Of a stretch of DNA of 9,616 bases, positions 6,893 to 9,616 are shown piece by piece. Source of the stretch: Piscirickettsiaceae bacterium (GTDB lineage: Bacteria > Pseudomonadota > Gammaproteobacteria > Nitrosococcales > Methylophagaceae); NCBI GenBank assembly GCA_030627065.1, contig DAOUSV010000046.1, positions 1 to 9,616 on the forward strand. The letters are read 5' to 3'. The position numbers and the translations under genes were made by a program. A model generated the notes under the pieces. That model was not told the DNA's origin. It was given only the letters and a program-made list of their open reading frames with translations, and did not search any database. Position 1 is the stretch's first letter; each line of letters opens with the position of its first letter.

Positions 6893-7543
6893 TCACCGAT
6901 CCATTAGCCATCGTTGAGCATGATGAAGATTCGACACAATAGCTTGTGGTTCACAGGCTTGTAGCGTTTCTATGCTGTGAGCGCCATGACTAATAGCCAA
7001 GCTGTCCGCGCCAGCATTGTGTGCCATTAATAAGTCGAACTCGGTATCACCAATCATCACTGTTTCTTTGGGACTAACGCCAATGTGAACCATTAATTCT
7101 TCAATCATTTGCGGATGGGGTTTAGAAAAGCATTCATCGGCACAGCGAGTGGCATGGAAAAAAGGTTCTAGCTTTGTGCTTGCTAAGATTTTATCCAAAC
7201 CTTTACGACTTTTCCCTGTGGCCACGCCCAAGAAATAGTCTTGTTCAGATAAGTGTTGAATAAGCGGAAATGCATTATCAAACAAAGGAATATCTTGTGG
7301 ATCGGACAACCATATTTGTCGGTAAGTATCGGCAAGTTTGTTAATTGTTTTGCTATCAATATTGGGATAAAGCGATTCAGCCGCTTCATTTAGCCCCAAA
7401 CCAATAATATGTTTGATGGCTTTATCATCTAATGGCGATAGGTCTAACTGCGTGATTGCCGCTTGCATACAATGAACAATATGGGCGGTAGAATCCATTA
7501 ATGTACCATCCCAATCAAATACGATAAGTTGATACCGGCTCAT
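6893..7543 (-). CDS. HAD superfamily hydrolase, phosphoglycolate phosphatase-like
   Basis: A 216-residue cytosolic HAD subfamily IA hydrolase. All four HAD motifs are present: FDWDGTLMDS with nucleophile Asp10 and acid/base Asp12, the ATGKS motif with Thr109, the lysine of FSKPHP (Lys141), and MIGDTEFD with metal-binding Asp166 and Asp170. Residues about 15-90 form the small helical cap typical of the Gph/PGP group. The sequence suggests a small phosphate ester as substrate, with 2-phosphoglycolate one possibility, but members of this group at the rluC locus are commonly left as uncharacterised phosphatases. The ATG overlaps the rluC stop by four bases (ATGA), so translation is coupled to rluC. 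Confident on family, not on substrate. Confidence 0.92.
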   Translation of the reverse strand: MSRYQLIVFDWDGTLMDSTAHIVHCMQAAITQLDLSPLDDKAIKHIIGLGLNEAAESLYPNIDSKTINKLADTYRQIWLSDPQDIPLFDNAFPLIQHLSEQDYFLGVATGKSRKGLDKILASTKLEPFFHATRCADECFSKPHPQMIEELMVHIGVSPKETVMIGDTEFDLLMAHNAGADSLAISHGAHSIETLQACEPQAIVSNLHHAQRWLMDR

Positions 7544-8499
7544 AATTGTTCCTTCAAGCGATTAACGACATTTTGTAATTGTGTTGGTAGTGGGGCGACT
7601 AAATTTAATACTTTCTCTGTTGTCGGATGTTTAACATCCAATTTCCAAGCATGGAGGAACATACGTTTTAAGCCCTGCTTCTTCATCTCTTTATTAAAGT
7701 TGCGATGACCGTATTTATCATCACCGGCAACAGGGTGTTCAAGATAAAGTGAATGCACACGAATTTGATGTGTGCGCCCTGTGTAAAGTACCACTTCGGT
7801 TAATTGGGCTTGTGGGAATGTTTCAATAGGGATAAAAACGGTTTTGGCATATTTTCCTTCGGGGTTAATCTGCACCATCCGCTCGCCAGCCAAGACGGTG
7901 TTTTTAAGTAAAGGTTGTTCAACTAATCGTTCACCCTGTGACCATGAGCCTTTTAATAAAGTGAGATAACGCTTATTAATTTCATGATCACGCATTTGGT
8001 TCTGTAGATGAACTAAAGCATGACGATTTTTGGTGATCAATAAACAGCCTGAGGTATCACGATCAAGGCGGTGCACTAATTCTAAATACGGCAGATCATC
8101 TCGAATAATACGTAATGCTTCAATAATGCCTTGGTCAATATTGCTGCCAGCATGGACAGCTAAACCAGGTGGCTTGTTAATAACCAGTAAATCATCATCT
8201 TCAAACAGCACACATTCAGTAAGTTGTTGTCGAATATGACTACCTACAAATGACTTAGCTGATTTTTCTGAGGTACGAAGTGGTGGCACACGAATTGTAT
8301 CGCCAGCTTGAATTTTATAGGTTTGTTTAATCCGACCTTTATTAACTCGAACCTCACCTTTGCGAATAGCACGATAAATACGGCTTTTCGGCACGCCTTT
8401 TTCAAGAGTTAATAAAAAGTTATCAATTCGCTGACCTGCTTGTGCGGCAGAAATGTCGATAAATTGAACGGGATTAAGTTTAGTATTTTGCGTAGCCAT
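7540..8499 (-). CDS. rluC: 23S rRNA pseudouridine synthase RluC
   Basis: RluC isomerises uridines 955, 2504 and 2580 (E. coli numbering) of 23S rRNA to pseudouridine. The 319-residue protein opens with an S4 RNA-binding domain (about 20-75; AGQRIDNFLL, GVPKSRIYRAIRKGEVRVNKGRIK) followed by the RluA-family catalytic domain. The catalytic motif HRLDRDTSG lies at 143-151 with Asp146 as the essential nucleophile. Other family marks are INKPPGLAVHAG (107-118), PLLKN, and YTGRTHQIRVHS near the C-terminal third. Length matches the E. coli enzyme (319). No convincing Shine-Dalgarno precedes the ATG, but the N-terminal residues align with the usual RluC start. The gene is divergent from rne, as in E. 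coli and Pseudomonas, and leads the - strand block. RluC rather than RluD is supported by the S4/GVPKS start and by this neighbourhood. Confidence 0.95.
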   Translation of the reverse strand: MATQNTKLNPVQFIDISAAQAGQRIDNFLLTLEKGVPKSRIYRAIRKGEVRVNKGRIKQTYKIQAGDTIRVPPLRTSEKSAKSFVGSHIRQQLTECVLFEDDDLLVINKPPGLAVHAGSNIDQGIIEALRIIRDDLPYLELVHRLDRDTSGCLLITKNRHALVHLQNQMRDHEINKRYLTLLKGSWSQGERLVEQPLLKNTVLAGERMVQINPEGKYAKTVFIPIETFPQAQLTEVVLYTGRTHQIRVHSLYLEHPVAGDDKYGHRNFNKEMKKQGLKRMFLHAWKLDVKHPTTEKVLNLVAPLPTQLQNVVNRLKEQL

Positions 8500-8578
8500 A
8501 AATATATTTTGATTTGTCTATTGCTGATAGGTCTTTGTGCTGTTATATTCAGATGTCGGTTTTTTTGTTTAGAAGGGT

Positions 8579-8588
8579 CAGTATACTG
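8579..8588. promoter_or_regulatory. Palindromic -10-like site in the rluC-rne divergent region
   Basis: The sequence CAGTATACTG is a perfect 10-base palindrome about 80 bases upstream of rluC. It contains TATACT, a 5 of 6 match to the sigma-70 -10 box, on both strands. Used on the - strand it would give rluC a leader of about 70 bases; on the + strand it would give rne a leader of about 475 bases. Neither strand shows a good TTGACA at 16-18 bases, so the promoter call is weak; it could equally be an operator or chance. Confidence 0.3.
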
Positions 8589-8599
8589 GCTTTCAACAA

Positions 8600-8722
8600 A
8601 TGAAACCTGATAAATGGCAGGTCGCTCCCGATAGGTTGATGCGGCAAGAAAATACAAAAGATTTAGTGACAATTTCTGGGCTTAGGCTCGGAGTACAGGG
8701 ACTCTTCAACGAGTCCGAATAA
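8600..8722 (+). CDS. Possible 40-residue upstream ORF in the rne leader region
   Basis: An open frame from an ATG 469 bases before rne encodes 40 residues, starting MKPDKWQVAPDRLMRQ and ending QGLFNESE. It is not similar to anything I recognise and has no clear Shine-Dalgarno. If transcription started from the palindromic -10 site just upstream, the ATG would be only a few bases from the 5' end, so it could be nearly leaderless. Its last codons contain the inverted repeat at 8699-8716. In AT-rich DNA a frame this short can arise by chance; I list it because the intergenic stretch is otherwise without genes. Confidence 0.2.
   Translation: MKPDKWQVAPDRLMRQENTKDLVTISGLRLGVQGLFNESE
8699..8716. 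repeat. Inverted repeat (stem-loop) in rluC-rne spacer
   Basis: GGACTC and GAGTCC form a perfect 6-bp stem around the loop TTCAAC. No T-run follows on either strand, so it is not an intrinsic terminator. A second GAGT at 8691-8694 could pair with the same ACTC, giving a competing fold. It lies about 350 bases before rne and could be an early element of its leader if transcription starts further upstream. Confidence 0.4.
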
Positions 8723-8802
8723 ATTTAAATGGTTCCCATGTCTAGGTAATAATGAACAATTAATGCACCAGACAGAATGATAAATAACGTAATTTAATAG
8801 TA

Positions 8803-9062
8803 GATATTGAGTGGCGACACCATGGGGTGGCGTACTAATATCAAGTATAAATGCCGCATTACAAGTAATGAGGTAGTGGTTTCTTCAAATAATTAATAAT
8901 GATATAGAAACCACAAAACAGGAAAACACAGTGTGCAGAAGTAAGACGCATTGTGACTATTCAATTGCATAGAACAAATAAAATTATTCTGCAAAAGTCA
9001 TAATGACTGTGCGTTTCCTTATGAAAATTAAGGGAAAACAGACGTGAGAGCCTCATATGAGG
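8803..9062 (+). promoter_or_regulatory. Structured rne 5' leader: seven consecutive stem-loops
   Basis: The 260 bases before rne contain stem-loops end to end. (1) 8803-8842: GATATT/AATATC enclosing CACC/GGTG. (2) 8857-8870: CATTAC/GTAATG. (3) 8876-8914: GTGGTTTCT/AGAAACCAC, nine perfect pairs with a 21-base A/T-rich loop. (4) 8934-8993: TGCAGAA/TTCTGCA extended by TAA/TTA past one bulge, enclosing GCATTG/CAATTGC. (5) 8996-9008: AGTCAT/ATGACT. (6) 9013-9039: GTTTCCTTA with TAAGGGAAAAC, minor bulges. (7) 9051-9062: CCTCATATGAGG. RNase E of E. coli controls its own mRNA through a long structured 5' UTR, so this is most likely the equivalent leader. The stems are seen directly; the regulatory role is inferred from that precedent. 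I cannot align it base by base with the enterobacterial element. The rest of the spacer (about 8500-8800) holds only the weak sites listed separately. Confidence 0.65.
9051..9062 (+). promoter_or_regulatory. rne ribosome binding site inside a perfect palindrome
   Basis: CCTCATATGAGG is a perfect 12-base palindrome ending 6 bases before the rne ATG. Its 3' arm, GAGG at 9059-9062, is the Shine-Dalgarno. In RNA the CCTC arm can pair with it around an ATAT loop, so ribosome access would depend on opening a short hairpin. This is a direct sequence observation; whether the four-pair stem is stable enough to matter in vivo is unknown. Confidence 0.55.
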
Positions 9063-9068
9063 TTATAA

Positions 9069-9616
9069 ATGAAACGAATTTTAATTAACGCAACGCATGA
9101 AGAAGAGTTGCGAGTAGCGATGGTCGATGGCCAGCGTTTGTTTGATTTAGACATTGCAGTTCCATCACGCGAACAAAAAAAAGGCAATATCTACAAAGGA
9201 AAAATCACACGAGTAGAGCCTAGTTTAGAAGCCGTTTTTGTTGAGTATGGCTCAGAAAGACAAGGATTTTTACCCTTAAAAGAAATTTCAAAAGAATATT
9301 TCAAAAAATCAAGTGGTGAAAAAGCAGGTCGTATCAACGTACAAGACGTTGTTTCTGTGGGTCAAGAACTTGTTATTCAAATTGAAAAAGAAGAGCGCGG
9401 CAACAAAGGCGCGGCACTTACAACAATGATCAGCCTTGCTGGACGTTATTTGGTATTAATGCCTAATAGCCCTCGTGCTGGTGGTATTTCACGTCGTATC
9501 GAAGGAGAAGAGCGTTCTGAATTACAAGAAGCATTACGTTCTTTAGAAGTTCCTGAAGGTATGGGTATGATTGTTCGTACCGCTGGTGTTGGCAAGCAAA
9601 CTGAAGAATTGCAGTG
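9069..9616 (+). CDS. rne: Ribonuclease E, N-terminal part (partial)
   Basis: The window ends after 182 full codons of RNase E, the essential endonuclease that starts most mRNA decay, matures 5S rRNA and tRNAs, and scaffolds the degradosome at the inner membrane. The start MKRILINATHEEELRVAMVDGQ is the family's standard N-terminus. Next come the RNase H-like segment and the S1 RNA-binding domain (about 35-120), with GNIYKGKITRVEPSLEAVFVEYG and the basic loop SERQGFLPLKEIS. The stretch LTTMISLAGRYLVLMPNSP (about 138-156) and GISRRI continue the catalytic half, including part of the 5' sensor region. RNase G would start differently and is shorter. The DNase-like catalytic site, zinc link and the degradosome scaffold lie beyond the window. 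GAGG 6 bases upstream of the ATG supports the start. Confidence 0.97.
   Translation, partial: MKRILINATHEEELRVAMVDGQRLFDLDIAVPSREQKKGNIYKGKITRVEPSLEAVFVEYGSERQGFLPLKEISKEYFKKSSGEKAGRINVQDVVSVGQELVIQIEKEERGNKGAALTTMISLAGRYLVLMPNSPRAGGISRRIEGEERSELQEALRSLEVPEGMGMIVRTAGVGKQTEELQ

Noticed and set aside
8409..8672. 87-codon frame on the - strand across the start of rluC
   Set aside because: It overlaps the first 30 codons of rluC in another frame, has no family features and no ribosome binding site; the rluC start is well supported by its conserved N-terminus.
1..9616. Mobile element, prophage, CRISPR, toxin-antitoxin or defence island
   Set aside because: No transposase, integrase, direct-repeat array, att-like repeat or defence-type gene is seen; nearly every base outside the rluC-rne spacer belongs to a recognisable chromosomal gene.

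Overview
The window looks like ordinary chromosomal DNA of an AT-rich gammaproteobacterium. The SlyX, TmcA, RluC and RNase E sequences and the rne/rluC divergent pair with a HAD phosphatase and an S49 peptidase behind rluC are typical of that class. The non-enteric gene order downstream of sppA, a Cys4-type adenylate kinase and a ketohexokinase-like kinase argue against an enterobacterium. A free-living or marine lineage is possible, but this is inference and I cannot name a genus. I see no mobile element, phage gene, CRISPR array, tRNA or rRNA, and no defence-type cassette.

Layout. Bases 2-2492 (+) hold a compact run: the 3' end of metH, then slyX (1-base overlap), then tmcA. It converges on a nine-gene block on the - strand (8499 down to 2431), read in the order rluC, HAD phosphatase, sppA-type peptidase, an unrecognised 54-aa small protein, an HDOD protein, adk, a ketohexokinase-like sugar kinase, a Rieske ferredoxin-like protein and a DUF1294 membrane protein. 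Gaps in this block run from a 4-base overlap to 49 bases, so it could be one long operon with internal promoters. The last gene overlaps the 3' end of tmcA by 62 bases. From 9069 (+) the window ends inside rne, divergent from rluC.

Functions. Translation and RNA themes dominate the edges: tRNA ac4C formation (TmcA), 23S rRNA pseudouridylation (RluC) and RNA decay (RNase E). The middle carries phosphate and nucleotide metabolism (HAD phosphatase, Adk, sugar kinase), membrane proteolysis (SppA) and a regulatory-type HDOD protein. No shared pathway links all nine genes; the grouping is probably historical plus co-transcription.

The part least explained by annotated genes is the 569-base rluC-rne intergenic region. 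Its rne-proximal 260 bases form a nearly continuous row of seven stem-loops, ending in a perfect palindrome that contains the rne Shine-Dalgarno. This fits the known principle of RNase E autoregulation through its 5' UTR, but I could not match the sequence to the enterobacterial rne leader. Other points worth a second look are a hairpin holding the likely ribosome binding site of the sugar kinase, the 54-aa ORF with a good ribosome binding site, and the zinc-type LID of Adk.
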